The notes under the pieces: generated by a model | The model's database searches: none | Told to the model about the DNA's origin: nothing | What the model saw: only the letters and a program-made list of their open reading frames with translations | NCBI GenBank assembly: GCA_036268485.1 | Contig: DATAUC010000023.1 | Span: 8,678-72,677, forward strand | DNA: 64,000 nt | Direction of reading: 5' to 3' | Source of the DNA: Bog-473 sp036268485 | GTDB lineage: Bacteria; Actinomycetota; Acidimicrobiia; Acidimicrobiales; RAAP-2 | Translations under genes and position numbers: made by a program | In this document: positions 17,037-26,088 of the stretch, piece after piece | Numbering within the stretch: the first letter of the stretch is position 1 | Layout of the letters: every line of letters begins with the position of its first letter

Positions 17037-17924
17037 TCAGACCTGACGGCGCAGGATTCCCTGCTCCATGATCCCAAAACCAACGGCGCCATCGCTTGTC
17101 ATCACTTCGACGAAATCGTCGTAGGACGTGAATGCTTCCGGACCGGTTGGATCATTCAAAGGGCAGAAGACTTTGGCCTCAGGCTTGCCAATCGACAAAC
17201 CAAGCTTTGTCCCGTCCGCCATGTCGAGTTCTACCTCGGCAATGCCGCCCCAAGCGTCCCGGCGGAGCACGGTGCTGTTGACCACGGTTCCCTCCCGGGA
17301 TCCGCTGAGCTTGCCGTGCGGTGGAATGTCACCATCTCGCGTTTGAAACTTCATGGTGGCCAGGTCGAAACCGTCAAAAGTGACGAAGGCGGCGTAGTAC
17401 TCGACCCACGAGGCGATTTCTTGGCGAAAGCCCCAGGTCCTGTCACGGATAACCGAACCTTCGACTTCTAAACTGCCGTGGGCGTTCGACACCACACCGG
17501 TAAACGTCCCTGCTTGTTGGAAATGCTGTAGCGGCTCCGACTTGCGCAGGCCGGGCAGCGTCTCGGCTGCTGAGTAGTCAACGGGTTCTCGAATTGGCTT
17601 GAGGTCAAGGTCGAGCAGGAAATCGCCATGTTTGGCGGTGAGATGTCCGCTCAAGTCGAACGAGATGTGTTCGGATTCAAAGGTCATCGCCTCTAGGCGT
17701 TCGAAGATTTCAGTGGAACGACCATCGATGGCCACCGAGCAACGGGCGAACATGCCGGCATCGGTCCGTCCTCCCTGCAGGTGCGTAGCGCCGTAAAATC
17801 CCCGTTCCCGGTCGAAGAACCCCAGAAAGCAATTCTCTCGGTAGGGAGGATCATCAGGCTCGAAGACCCTTTCAACGTGCATCGGTTCGGCAAGTGGACC
17901 CCAAGGTCCCCGTGGATCGGTCAT
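17037..17924 (-). CDS. DUF7064-like / CrtC-AttH-like two-domain beta-barrel protein
   Basis: The 295-residue protein has no signal peptide and shows no catalytic motif I am sure of. The EVEGSVIRDRTWGFRQE segment near residue 160 and the all-beta pattern resemble the lipocalin-like DUF7064/7065 proteins, distantly related to carotenoid hydratase CrtC and AttH. These bind hydrophobic isoprenoid or lipid ligands. Its ATG overlaps the stop of the 17921 gene by four bases, so it is tightly coupled to the PEP-utilising enzyme. A role in binding or hydrating the substrate of the phosphotransferase is an inference. Confidence 0.5.
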   Translation of the reverse strand: MTDPRGPWGPLAEPMHVERVFEPDDPPYRENCFLGFFDRERGFYGATHLQGGRTDAGMFARCSVAIDGRSTEIFERLEAMTFESEHISFDLSGHLTAKHGDFLLDLDLKPIREPVDYSAAETLPGLRKSEPLQHFQQAGTFTGVVSNAHGSLEVEGSVIRDRTWGFRQEIASWVEYYAAFVTFDGFDLATMKFQTRDGDIPPHGKLSGSREGTVVNSTVLRRDAWGGIAEVELDMADGTKLGLSIGKPEAKVFCPLNDPTGPEAFTSYDDFVEVMTSDGAVGFGIMEQGILRRQV

Positions 17925-19633
17925 GGTTCATTCCTTTTGTGAGCGCCCGTGATGGCTGGAGGTTCTGATGCGGATACATCGGCATCGGATGCGACGTCGT
18001 CATGGCGGCTGAGGATCGTCACAATTCCGGTCGTGCCGTCGACACGACACACGTCTCCGGTGTGAATCGTTCTGCTTCCGGTGACGGTGCTGACCACGCA
18101 GGGGACGCCAAGTTCACGGGCCACGATGGCGGCGTGCGACAGCGCCCCGCCAATGTCAACGACCAGGGCCGAGGAGAGAAACATGATGGATGACCAACTG
18201 GGATCAGTCGATGGAGCGACCAGAATTTCCCCTGGCTCCACGTCGTCGAAGTTCGGATCCAGGACGACGCGAGCCACCCCTTCGACCACGCCGGGCGACA
18301 CGCCGATGCCCGCTATTTCGTCTGTTTGCTCCGCTGAGGCGTTGACGACGATCGGGTCAGGATCGCCCTCCCATTGGGTGGGCAGATCCATTTCGGCGTA
18401 GTGCTCATGCCTCTCACGGCGCCGAGCGATGAGCACCTTGACATCGGCCGGCCTGATCCCCACAATCTCGTCGTCCGTCAAGAAGAAGATGTCGTCGGGA
18501 TCGTTGAGAATCCCGTCCGCATGGAGAAGGCGACCGATTCGACGAGCCGAGGCTCGGATAACGTCGGAGGCCTGCAGGAACGAATCCTTGGCTACCCCGC
18601 GTAGGGGAATGGTCCGGCTAGCGATGCGCAGCATCTGCCGAGCGGCGGGACGGCGATGAGCCGGCAGCGCGGCGAGGATGTCCCGTTCGATGGTGAGTCG
18701 GTGTTCCAACAGGGAGGCTTGGCGAGCTTCGGGATCCTGGGATGCATCGAGGTCGGCATATTCACTGATGAATCGGTGCAGCGGCCCATCGTCCTCGCGC
18801 CAGACATAGGCCATCATTTCGCCTTCGCGCGGTCCGTGGAAACCATGGCGGGCTACGATTTCTGACAGTTCCAACCGGCCCCGGGAGGCTTTCCACAGGT
18901 CGCCAACCACGGCCGCCTCGGGCATGGACCCGTACCCACTGGCCAACGCCGTCAGGTCACCGACACCGGTGCTCGAGGTCAATCGTTCGAGCATGTCGTA
19001 GATCGGCTGCACAACGCAGAACAAGGTGGTGGCTTGAAGTGTGACGTTCGATCGAAAACGAACAATGGCCTGCGAAAACAGCCGTAAGGCCGACGTCTCG
19101 GTCAACCCTGACGCCGACGCCGTCCTCTCGGTCCACCAGGTGCGCGTGTCCGTCGCGGCGGCCTTGAGTTGACCCGGAGTTCGAAAAAACGTCCATGGCA
19201 TTCGAGCGGCGATGATGGGATAACGCTTCCGAGAGGCCTCGCTGACCAAATTCTTCGGCACGCTTCCAAAGACCTGTTCGGCAATGGCCGCTCCTGATGT
19301 GCCCGGAATTCGATCGCCCATCTGGCTGAGGAACTCCAGTTGAGCGGCGCCGCGCCCGTAGAACGCCCGCATGAAGCGTTGCTCACGATCCACCGGCACC
19401 ATCGCTTCGGCTCGTGATGCCGCTCCAAGGGCATAAAACGCTCCCCGAGCGGCCCCTTCGGACGCCACTTCCCACAGGCTCCACGTCAGCGGAGTGAGCA
19501 CACCGGGGAGGGCCTCGCCGATGTTGGCTCGACTCCAATGGCGACCAACGGGGCTCGTGGCATGCAAGGGATCCCAAGACGAAGGGACCTCACGTCCCAA
19601 GGCCACATTCGACTGGTCGTTCACCTTTGCCAC
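17921..19633 (-). CDS. PEP-synthase-like protein without ATP-grasp domain
   Basis: The product, about 570 residues, begins with the central domain found in PEP synthase and rifampicin phosphotransferase (HWSRANIGEALPGVLTPLTW), continues as a long helical region (ARHGFHGPREGEMM; ADGILNDPDDIFFLTDDEI), and ends with a phosphohistidine domain (VVDIGGALSHAAIVARELGV, His500). The N-terminal ATP-grasp half is missing. This is the architecture of phenylphosphate synthase subunit A (PpsA of Thauera), which receives phosphate from an ATP-binding partner and transfers it to phenol. The PPDK-like gene 1.5 kb downstream could be that partner. GTG at 19633 has GGGGGAG upstream; 19624 is an alternative. Confidence 0.78.
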   Translation of the reverse strand: MAKVNDQSNVALGREVPSSWDPLHATSPVGRHWSRANIGEALPGVLTPLTWSLWEVASEGAARGAFYALGAASRAEAMVPVDREQRFMRAFYGRGAAQLEFLSQMGDRIPGTSGAAIAEQVFGSVPKNLVSEASRKRYPIIAARMPWTFFRTPGQLKAAATDTRTWWTERTASASGLTETSALRLFSQAIVRFRSNVTLQATTLFCVVQPIYDMLERLTSSTGVGDLTALASGYGSMPEAAVVGDLWKASRGRLELSEIVARHGFHGPREGEMMAYVWREDDGPLHRFISEYADLDASQDPEARQASLLEHRLTIERDILAALPAHRRPAARQMLRIASRTIPLRGVAKDSFLQASDVIRASARRIGRLLHADGILNDPDDIFFLTDDEIVGIRPADVKVLIARRRERHEHYAEMDLPTQWEGDPDPIVVNASAEQTDEIAGIGVSPGVVEGVARVVLDPNFDDVEPGEILVAPSTDPSWSSIMFLSSALVVDIGGALSHAAIVARELGVPCVVSTVTGSRTIHTGDVCRVDGTTGIVTILSRHDDVASDADVSASEPPAITGAHKRNEP

Positions 19634-19750
19634 CCCCGCACTCCCCCGCCCAAGATAGAGCAACTGCTATATCTTCATTAGAATCCCCGGAAGGGCAAAT
19701 GTCAAGGCCGAACGGGAAGCGAAACGAAGAATTCGCTCAGTTGGAACTCG

Positions 19751-20431
19751 TTAGAAGGTGCACTCGGTGTGCGTCGTCGAGAACGTGTCAACCAGCCACG
19801 TCGTCCCGGAGAGCACCAACTCAGCGGCGCCGGCAAAGTCAGCGCGGGTTATTGACGGGTCCGGCACGTTGGTGCCGTCAGCCGCCAGATAGAAGTCCTT
19901 CTCGTCCTGGCAATCAGCGATGAGCGCACTCGTTGGAGTGATCATTTTGATGGTGACCTGCTCATCACGCAGGAGACCAACGCCGTGCTCCTGGGCGTCC
20001 AAGATGGTATTGGCTTCACGGACGGTCGCTACGGCCAATCGCTGCGTGGTTACCTCGGCCAGTGGCTGGATCCAGTCTTCATTGAGATCATCATCCAAAC
20101 CTGACAGATCGTAGAGATACTTCCCATACGTCGCCTTGATGGTGGCGTCGGTGGCTGCTCCCGGAGAAGGTGGCGTGGTTGCGCCTGGAGGGAGGGTCAC
20201 GCTCGAAGGCAACGGAACAATCGGGATGGTTGCGGAACCTTTTGCAGTTGGTGTGGGGTCAGACCCAGTTGAGGGAGCGGGATACACCAGTGTCGTTGCC
20301 GGTAGCGACGTGGGTGCAGCTGAGGGAACCTCAATATTTGCGGTGCCACCGCATCCGCTCAGGCCGCATGCACTCGCCGTCAAGATGGCACCGATGGCAA
20401 TGAACTTACCGGTTCGTCTTGGCACGCTCAC
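19751..20431 (-). CDS. Lipoprotein with Pro/Ser/Thr-rich linker
   Basis: The N-terminus has a basic VPRRTGK start, a hydrophobic core and a lipobox LSGC with the lipidated cysteine near residue 27. A linker of about 60 residues rich in Pro, Ser and Thr follows, then a compact domain (YGKYLYDLSGLDDDLNEDWIQPLAEVTTQRL, ending DTFSTTHTECTF) with two cysteines that could pair. The domain resembles small secreted NTF2-like proteins but I cannot assign it. GTG at 20431 is preceded by GGAGAG. It follows the surface-protein gene by 62 bp in the importer operon, so it is probably an envelope accessory for uptake. Confidence 0.72.
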   Translation of the reverse strand: MSVPRRTGKFIAIGAILTASACGLSGCGGTANIEVPSAAPTSLPATTLVYPAPSTGSDPTPTAKGSATIPIVPLPSSVTLPPGATTPPSPGAATDATIKATYGKYLYDLSGLDDDLNEDWIQPLAEVTTQRLAVATVREANTILDAQEHGVGLLRDEQVTIKMITPTSALIADCQDEKDFYLAADGTNVPDPSITRADFAGAAELVLSGTTWLVDTFSTTHTECTF

Positions 20432-20493
20432 TCCGCTCTCCACGTGCTCTTGACTACTCCCACGGCGAAACCATTGCCGATCGCTGGTCTCGA

Positions 20494-21819
20494 TCAGGTC
20501 CGTAACTTGAATCTCAGACCCAATCGCCGAATGATCTGCGAACCCACTAGGAGCGACAACCCCGCCAAGAGGAGAATGAGGTAGAAGCTCTCCGTCGAAG
20601 GGCCAATAGAGCCGACAATTCTCGTTGGACCGAGAGAGACGGGACTCGAACCGGCCGGTGTGGTGTTGGCAGTGGTCGAAGGTGTGGGCAGCGGAGATGA
20701 CGGCACGATGCCTCCGGTCGAACCGAAGGAGCTGCCGTCAGAGAATGGCGTCGTCGACAGGGACGATGATCCGTCACCCGACAGGTCGGATGATTCAGGA
20801 AGGGCCGGAGCCGCCGTATCCATGGCACTGACCGTGGCCCGGCCGAGAACATAGGTCACGGTGACTATCCCTTGAGTCGGCACGTTCTGCGTGACCTTGA
20901 CCTGGATACCCCCGGACGTGACCGATTGGATGGTCGTTGTCCCTGGCACGTAAGTGGTTTGCGCTGGAAGCACAGACACCGAGACGCCCGCTTTGGAAAG
21001 CAGGCCGTCGAGGGTCTTCACAACGCCCGTAATGGCGCCCAGTGGCAGAGTGTTGCCCAGTAACTCGAGGCCGTTCTGGTCGAGGCCGACCTTCAATCCG
21101 GCAACGGTCACCGTACCGACATCTGTCGTCCCCGTCACCGTGGGTGCCTGAGAGCCCTGCTCGGTCATCGACTCCGTAGACGTCACATTGCCAATATCCA
21201 GCGGACCAAAATCGCCGAAATCAAACCCAGAGGTGGCAGACACTGTCACGCTCCCGTCCGGATTGGCCACCGAATTCGCCGTGGCCGACATCTGAGGTCT
21301 TCCGGTATTCCCTGCGGTCAAGCCAAATCCGGAATCGGCCTGAGAGGCGAACTGAGAGCTTTGGCTGGTCAGGATGTAGGGACCGAGGCTTTCTGATGCC
21401 GAAGGAACGCCGGGTGAGGAGGACGCGGCATACCCGGGCAATGGTGGGACCGGCGGGATGAGCCCAGCCGCCAGACCGTTGACGGTGCCCGGAATGAGTT
21501 GCAGAAAACTTCCCAGGTAGGGGAATCCGGCGAACCCCGTACTTTGACCAAGGCTGTTCACTGCGGCTTGGGCTGAGAGAATGCTGGCCGAAACCGACGG
21601 CGTAAGGGGTAATGACGTGTCATCAACCTCCACGAACATCGCGTCACCTTCGCCGGTCAAGAAAAACGTATTCGGGTTTGCTTGCGTCGAATCATCGGCG
21701 ATGGCCACAGGACTGCCTCCGAACGCGACAATCAATCCGCCGGTCGAAACCAGTACAAGGGTGGTTCCCACAATCCGCCGCACTCGAGTCCTACCGCTCC
21801 GCCGTCCGATCCAGTTCAT
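20494..21819 (-). CDS. Surface-anchored protein of the importer operon
   Basis: The 441-residue protein has a signal peptide (RRIVGTTLVLVSTGGLIVAF, cleavage near AIADD, residue 42), a beta-rich exported domain to about residue 330 with many Val/Thr/Gly strands, a Ser/Thr/Pro-rich stalk (about 335-405), a C-terminal hydrophobic helix (YLILLLAGLSLLVGSQII) and a basic tail RRLGLRFKLRT. That plan fits a wall-spanning, membrane-tethered protein. Its ATG overlaps the livF stop by four bases, so it is co-translated with the transporter. It may capture a poorly soluble substrate. I recognise no catalytic motif. Confidence 0.75.
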   Translation of the reverse strand: MNWIGRRSGRTRVRRIVGTTLVLVSTGGLIVAFGGSPVAIADDSTQANPNTFFLTGEGDAMFVEVDDTSLPLTPSVSASILSAQAAVNSLGQSTGFAGFPYLGSFLQLIPGTVNGLAAGLIPPVPPLPGYAASSSPGVPSASESLGPYILTSQSSQFASQADSGFGLTAGNTGRPQMSATANSVANPDGSVTVSATSGFDFGDFGPLDIGNVTSTESMTEQGSQAPTVTGTTDVGTVTVAGLKVGLDQNGLELLGNTLPLGAITGVVKTLDGLLSKAGVSVSVLPAQTTYVPGTTTIQSVTSGGIQVKVTQNVPTQGIVTVTYVLGRATVSAMDTAAPALPESSDLSGDGSSSLSTTPFSDGSSFGSTGGIVPSSPLPTPSTTANTTPAGSSPVSLGPTRIVGSIGPSTESFYLILLLAGLSLLVGSQIIRRLGLRFKLRT

Positions 21820-22514
21820 GCAGGAATCGCTCCTAGGTACGACTGAATGATGGCGCTGTCGTCAAGTTCCGCGGGTTCGCCCGCGAAGGCAATCCGACCC
21901 CTATCGAGTACGTAGACGTAGTCGGCAAGATCGAGGGCACGCCTCACGTACTGCTCGACCAAGAGGAGCGCCGTGCCCTTCTCGGCCAAGCCATGCAGGT
22001 AGACGTATATCTCGTCCACGATGTTCGGCGCCAAGCCCATCGACACTTCGTCGAGGAGAGCCACCGAGGGTTCGCCGACATAGGCATGGGCCAAGGCCAA
22101 CATCTGGCGCTCACCGCCGCTCATGGTGCCGGCCAACTGCCCCGCTCGCTCGCCCAAGCGAGGGAACACATCCGCCACACTTGCCATCGCTGACCGCTTC
22201 CCTTCAGACGCGGCCTGCATGCGAATGTTGTCCGAGACGGTGAGCGCTGGGAAGACGCCCCGCCCTTCAGGTACATGACATACGCCAAGGCGGGCCAAGT
22301 GATGCGCGGGGCGGTCGGTCACATCCTCGCCATCAATCACAATCTGCCCGGCTGTGGGACTGAGTAGTCCCGAAGCGACCCGAAGGAGCGTCGTCTTGCC
22401 GGCTCCATTGGCGCCGAGGAGGGCAACGACGGAATGGTCCGGCACAACAAGGGTGATGTCGTGCAGGACCTGACCGGTGTCGTAGCCAGCTGAAATCCCA
22501 CGGAGCTCAAGCAT
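21816..22514 (-). CDS. livF: ABC transporter ATP-binding protein, LivF type
   Basis: The 232-residue protein has Walker A GANGAGKTT near residue 36, Q-loop region VCHVPEGRGVFPALTV, signature MSGGERQML, Walker B VALLDEVSMGLAP and the switch histidine replaced by LLLVEQYV, as in other LivF proteins. It should energise the LivHM permease with LivG. The ATG at 22514 overlaps the end of livG by eight bases. HAAT-type transporters of this family carry branched amino acids but also aromatic and terpenoid acids in catabolic clusters, so the substrate is open. Confidence 0.92.
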   Translation of the reverse strand: MLELRGISAGYDTGQVLHDITLVVPDHSVVALLGANGAGKTTLLRVASGLLSPTAGQIVIDGEDVTDRPAHHLARLGVCHVPEGRGVFPALTVSDNIRMQAASEGKRSAMASVADVFPRLGERAGQLAGTMSGGERQMLALAHAYVGEPSVALLDEVSMGLAPNIVDEIYVYLHGLAEKGTALLLVEQYVRRALDLADYVYVLDRGRIAFAGEPAELDDSAIIQSYLGAIPA

Positions 22515-23325
22515 GGGATCCCACCTCAGCACGATCCGACTGCTCAACCTCGGAATACACGGAATCGGTGCCCAAGTAGGCCGAGCGAACGGCGTCACTG
22601 GCCAGCGTTTCGGCGGCCGCCCCGGACGAGATCAGATTCCCGAACTCGAGCACGTAAATGTGGGAGCACACTGAGGACACCAGCGCAATGTCGTGTTCTA
22701 CCAGGAGCACGCCGACACCGGTCTCCGAGACGAACTTCTGGAGAATGTCGCCGAATTTCTCCGTCTCCACTACATCTAGGCCCGAAGACGGTTCATCAAG
22801 CATGAGAAACTTGAACGGGGTGGCAATGGCTCGCGCCAGCTCGACGAGCCGCCGTTGGCCGGTCGGCATATCCCCCACCGTGCGGGTTGCCAACCCGGAA
22901 ATTCCACAGAGTTGCATAGCAACCCGGGAACGCTCGGCCACGTCAGCTCCGTCGCGTCGGGAGCACCACAACTGGCCCCATGGTCGTCGGCTCGAGAACA
23001 TCGTCTCGGGTCCCAGAGCCACGTTCTCATTGACGGTCATGGAATTGAACAGCTCCATGCGCTGGAAGGTACGCCCCAAGCCCAGGCTGGCCCGGCGAGC
23101 TACGCCATGATGGTCAAGCCGAACCTCGCCTAGCCAGGTAGATCCCGAGGAGGCCTTCACGGCGCCAGCACATGCATTGAAGATCGTCGTCTTGCCGGCC
23201 CCGTTGGGTCCGATCAGCCCGGTCACCACTCCTGCTTTCGCCTCGAGCGTGACCGAATCCACCGCAGTGAGGCCACCGAACCGCACGGTCATGTTGTCAA
23301 CCCTCAAATCGGATTGAGCCGTCAT
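22507..23325 (-). CDS. livG: ABC transporter ATP-binding protein, LivG type
   Basis: The 272-residue protein shows Walker A GPNGAGKTT, the LivG-typical GLGRTFQRMELFNSMTVNENV, signature MPTGQRRLVELARA, Walker B FLMLDEPSSGLD and switch VEHDIALV. The C-terminal tail after SSGAAAETLASDAVRSAYLG is about 20 residues longer than usual and acidic. It overlaps the permease stop by four bases at its start and livF by eight at its end, so all three are translated as a unit. Confidence 0.92.
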   Translation of the reverse strand: MTAQSDLRVDNMTVRFGGLTAVDSVTLEAKAGVVTGLIGPNGAGKTTIFNACAGAVKASSGSTWLGEVRLDHHGVARRASLGLGRTFQRMELFNSMTVNENVALGPETMFSSRRPWGQLWCSRRDGADVAERSRVAMQLCGISGLATRTVGDMPTGQRRLVELARAIATPFKFLMLDEPSSGLDVVETEKFGDILQKFVSETGVGVLLVEHDIALVSSVCSHIYVLEFGNLISSGAAAETLASDAVRSAYLGTDSVYSEVEQSDRAEVGSHA

Positions 23326-25256
23326 GCCGAAAACTCCGGCATCGGGAGCAGGCCGATACCCGTCATTGCTTGTTGAGATCTACGAAGACTGGCACGACCA
23401 CGTATCGGTACGGTGATGGCGGGCACGATGGCCACGCCGATTGCCAGTGCTCCGAACACCACACCCTCCCACTTCACAACGTTGGGATCCCGGAAGAACG
23501 GATAGATCTTGGTGACTTGGTAGACAAACGCTGCGATGAAGGGCGAGAGGATCGGACGTCGGCCACAGAACGCCAACACGGCCAACAGGAAGAGGGAGCC
23601 GGTGAAGTCAAAGGTTCCCCCGCTCGTGCCACTAGCTGATTGCGTCACGCCAACAATGAGCGCGCCTCCGATCCCAGCTAAGAAAGCTGAGATGCAGAAC
23701 ACGAAGAGCCGGGTCACCTTGGTATTGCCACCATGGGCCTCAAGGGCAGCCGGCGAATCACCCAAGCCGCGCAAGAGACGTCCGAGCCGACTCCGGCCGA
23801 CCAGCACAATCACTGCACAACACAAGACCACCACGACAAGGACCGTGTAGTAGTACGCCTTATCACTTGTGAGGTTGAGACCAAATATCCGTGGTCTCGG
23901 GAGTTCCAACGCGTCGGAGGACCCAAACATGAGGAAAGTCGTATAGAAGAGCCGTTCCAACATGATCCCGAAAGCGAATGTGGCAATGGCCAAGTAAATG
24001 CCAGACAGACGAAAGGCCGGAATGGCCACCAATACTCCCAACGGCACCGTGATCAGCCCGGCAAAGAGCAGGGCCACGAGCCACGGCATGCCCGAGGAGA
24101 GCGCATGAGCGAATGTCGAGGCACCGACGGCGGCGAAGGCCAGCTGGCAGAGGGAGATCTGTCCTGACGTCCACAAGAGAAGCGCCAACGACCCAAAGAT
24201 GACCGCATACGCGAGACCAGTGGTGTACTGGTTGAGGTACGCAGCCCCAACCAGGTTGGGGATCAAGATCCCCACTGCTAGGGCCAAAGCGACGATGGGC
24301 AGCATGATACGTGGGCCATAGCGGCGCAAGGGCTTAAATCCCCGCACCCGCCCGATACCCTGTTCAACCAACTTGCCTCGGGGCACAAACAGCATCACCG
24401 CAAAGAGGAGGAGGAATGGCAGGTTCGGAGGGATGCTCTCAATAGTGATGTTCCGTACATTTTGCAGTGCGTCTCCGAGCAAACTGGTTCCAACTCCAAT
24501 CACCATGGCACCGAGAAACGTCAAGGGGAGACTTTTGAAGAGTCCAATGGCGGCGGCGCTAAATGCGGCGATGGCCAAGATGGTCATGTCATTCACGTCG
24601 ATGCCGATTTCCGGTGCGAACAGCATTCCCGAGATGGCCGCAAATGAAGCGCCCAGAGTCCAAGCCAAGCGCCGGACCGCAATCGGGCTCGTGCCCTGCA
24701 AGCTCAGGAGGGACGGATCATCGACCACGGCCTGCATAGCCACGCCAAGTTTGGCTCTTCGGAAAAACAGATAAAGACCCGCCGTACCAGCCAGAGCCAG
24801 TGCCGTGATGATGAAATCCGCAGCGGAGACTTGTACACCGGCAATCTCTGGGCCGCCTTGGGGTAGATAGGGGGCGAACTGAAGCGTCTGTGCGCCGTAG
24901 ATGGCGGTAAAGAGCGTGTCGATGCCGACCAACAAACCAACGGTGGCCACCACTCGCATGACGGTGGGAGCGTCCGCTAGGTAGTACGCCAATCGCTCGA
25001 GAAGGAGACCGCCAATGATGCCGACACAGATCAATGTCAAAACTGCCGCCACTGGCCAGGGCATGTGCTGGCGATCACGAAACTGGTAGAACAAGTACGC
25101 GGCGGCCCCAATAACGGCGCCGTGCGCAAAGTTGAATACGCCGGAGGTCTTATAGGTCAGCACCAAGCCGAGGGCGGCGATGGCGTAGACGGCCCCGTCC
25201 GAAATGCCCGGAATGATGTAGATCAGTAGGTGGCTCACGGTCGACACACTCCACAT
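23322..25256 (-). CDS. Fused LivH-LivM ABC permease
   Basis: A single 644-residue protein carries both permease halves of a HAAT transporter. The LivH-like half is about residues 1-290 (IPGISDGAVYAIAALGLVLTYKTSGVFNFAHG). The LivM-like half (AYAVIFGSLALLLWTSGQISLCQLAFAAVG, later FRLSGIYLAIATFAFGIMLERLF) follows, with about 16-18 hydrophobic helices overall. The loop with RRAKLGVAMQAVVDDPSLLSLQG is the coupling region for the ATPase. ATG at 25256 (MWSVSTVSHLL) is preferred over a start 16 codons earlier that is charged. It overlaps the preceding gene by 22 bp. Confidence 0.9.
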   Translation of the reverse strand: MWSVSTVSHLLIYIIPGISDGAVYAIAALGLVLTYKTSGVFNFAHGAVIGAAAYLFYQFRDRQHMPWPVAAVLTLICVGIIGGLLLERLAYYLADAPTVMRVVATVGLLVGIDTLFTAIYGAQTLQFAPYLPQGGPEIAGVQVSAADFIITALALAGTAGLYLFFRRAKLGVAMQAVVDDPSLLSLQGTSPIAVRRLAWTLGASFAAISGMLFAPEIGIDVNDMTILAIAAFSAAAIGLFKSLPLTFLGAMVIGVGTSLLGDALQNVRNITIESIPPNLPFLLLFAVMLFVPRGKLVEQGIGRVRGFKPLRRYGPRIMLPIVALALAVGILIPNLVGAAYLNQYTTGLAYAVIFGSLALLLWTSGQISLCQLAFAAVGASTFAHALSSGMPWLVALLFAGLITVPLGVLVAIPAFRLSGIYLAIATFAFGIMLERLFYTTFLMFGSSDALELPRPRIFGLNLTSDKAYYYTVLVVVVLCCAVIVLVGRSRLGRLLRGLGDSPAALEAHGGNTKVTRLFVFCISAFLAGIGGALIVGVTQSASGTSGGTFDFTGSLFLLAVLAFCGRRPILSPFIAAFVYQVTKIYPFFRDPNVVKWEGVVFGALAIGVAIVPAITVPIRGRASLRRSQQAMTGIGLLPMPEFSA

Positions 25257-25705
25257 GGCGTGCGTTGTGCCCTCTCGTGCTCGCTCCGGCTTCCGCTTGC
25301 CCAATCTCTGTTAGCTGCCATCAGGCAGTCCGATCGGTGGAAATGGCTCAGTCCGTCACCGGCGACCAATTGGTCCGACGATGCCAAAGCAGGCAGTACC
25401 TGAAGCGTTACTGAAGTCGCCTTCTTGGCCCCGACTTCGCTGAAGAGGCTCTGGCGGTACTGCCTGATCTTCCTGCGGCCAACCAAGAACCAGCTCGCCA
25501 GACCGCCACCCGCGACGATGAGCGCCACGACGGAGAGGTTTGCTGGGCCTATCTCCTGGCGGAGCGTCGCGTCCTCGGATGACAGGTACCACGACATGAT
25601 CAACAGCACCACAGCGACAGCGAACAACATCCCGCAGCGCAGGGCATCCCGCTGAGACCAGATTCCCCAGTAGTCAGATGTCTCCTGGGTTTCCACTGAC
25701 GTCAT
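25235..25705 (-). CDS. Membrane protein with Ada-like zinc-knuckle tail
   Basis: The 156-residue protein has two transmembrane helices (residues 24-42 and 58-75) and a cytosolic C-terminus. That tail has an FHRSDC-N(~22)-TPCGVCRP pattern, which resembles the four-cysteine/histidine metal site at the N-terminus of Ada (YHRPDC ... RPCKRCRP). Ada-like knuckles outside DNA repair are known but rare. The gene overlaps its neighbours on both sides (ATGA with the 25702 gene, 22 bp with the permease), so it belongs to the importer operon. A role in sensing or assembling the transporter is a guess. Confidence 0.65.
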   Translation of the reverse strand: MTSVETQETSDYWGIWSQRDALRCGMLFAVAVVLLIMSWYLSSEDATLRQEIGPANLSVVALIVAGGGLASWFLVGRRKIRQYRQSLFSEVGAKKATSVTLQVLPALASSDQLVAGDGLSHFHRSDCLMAANRDWASGSRSEHERAQRTPCGVCRP

Positions 25706-26040
25706 CCGAGTTCGTCCGTCCGCTGCCCGTCACTTGGCAGACTTCCGATTGAACGTAGTGAGGCAGATCTGTTGGCCGAGCCAACGCTGAGCTCCTGACG
25801 AATTTGGTCGAGTTGCCGCCATTCGTCGCGCATGTCGGCGGACAACCACAGCATGGCTCCGAGCCCTAGGAGAAACAGTCCACCCACACCACCAGAAATG
25901 AGATAGGGCAGTTGCTTGGCCGTATACGGGGTGCCACTTACACCCACCCAACCCAGAATGAGCATGAGCGCCCCGATGGCCACCAGCAGCCATGCCCCGA
26001 CCCGATCCCACTCCATTCGCAACCACTTCATGATGGCCAT
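25702..26040 (-). CDS. Small two-helix membrane protein of the importer operon
   Basis: The 112-residue protein has two clear hydrophobic helices (about residues 15-33, VGAWLLVAIGALMLILGWVGV, and 46-68) and a charged cytosolic tail with DMRDEWRQLDQIRQEL. No family is recognised. It overlaps the next gene by four bases (ATGA). It and the following Ada-like membrane protein probably form a membrane unit attached to the transporter. Confidence 0.65.
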   Translation of the reverse strand: MAIMKWLRMEWDRVGAWLLVAIGALMLILGWVGVSGTPYTAKQLPYLISGGVGGLFLLGLGAMLWLSADMRDEWRQLDQIRQELSVGSANRSASLRSIGSLPSDGQRTDELG

Positions 26041-26088
26041 TTACTGCTCCTCCCGTATTGATCTTTCAAGGTTGCGCGCTACAGCGCG

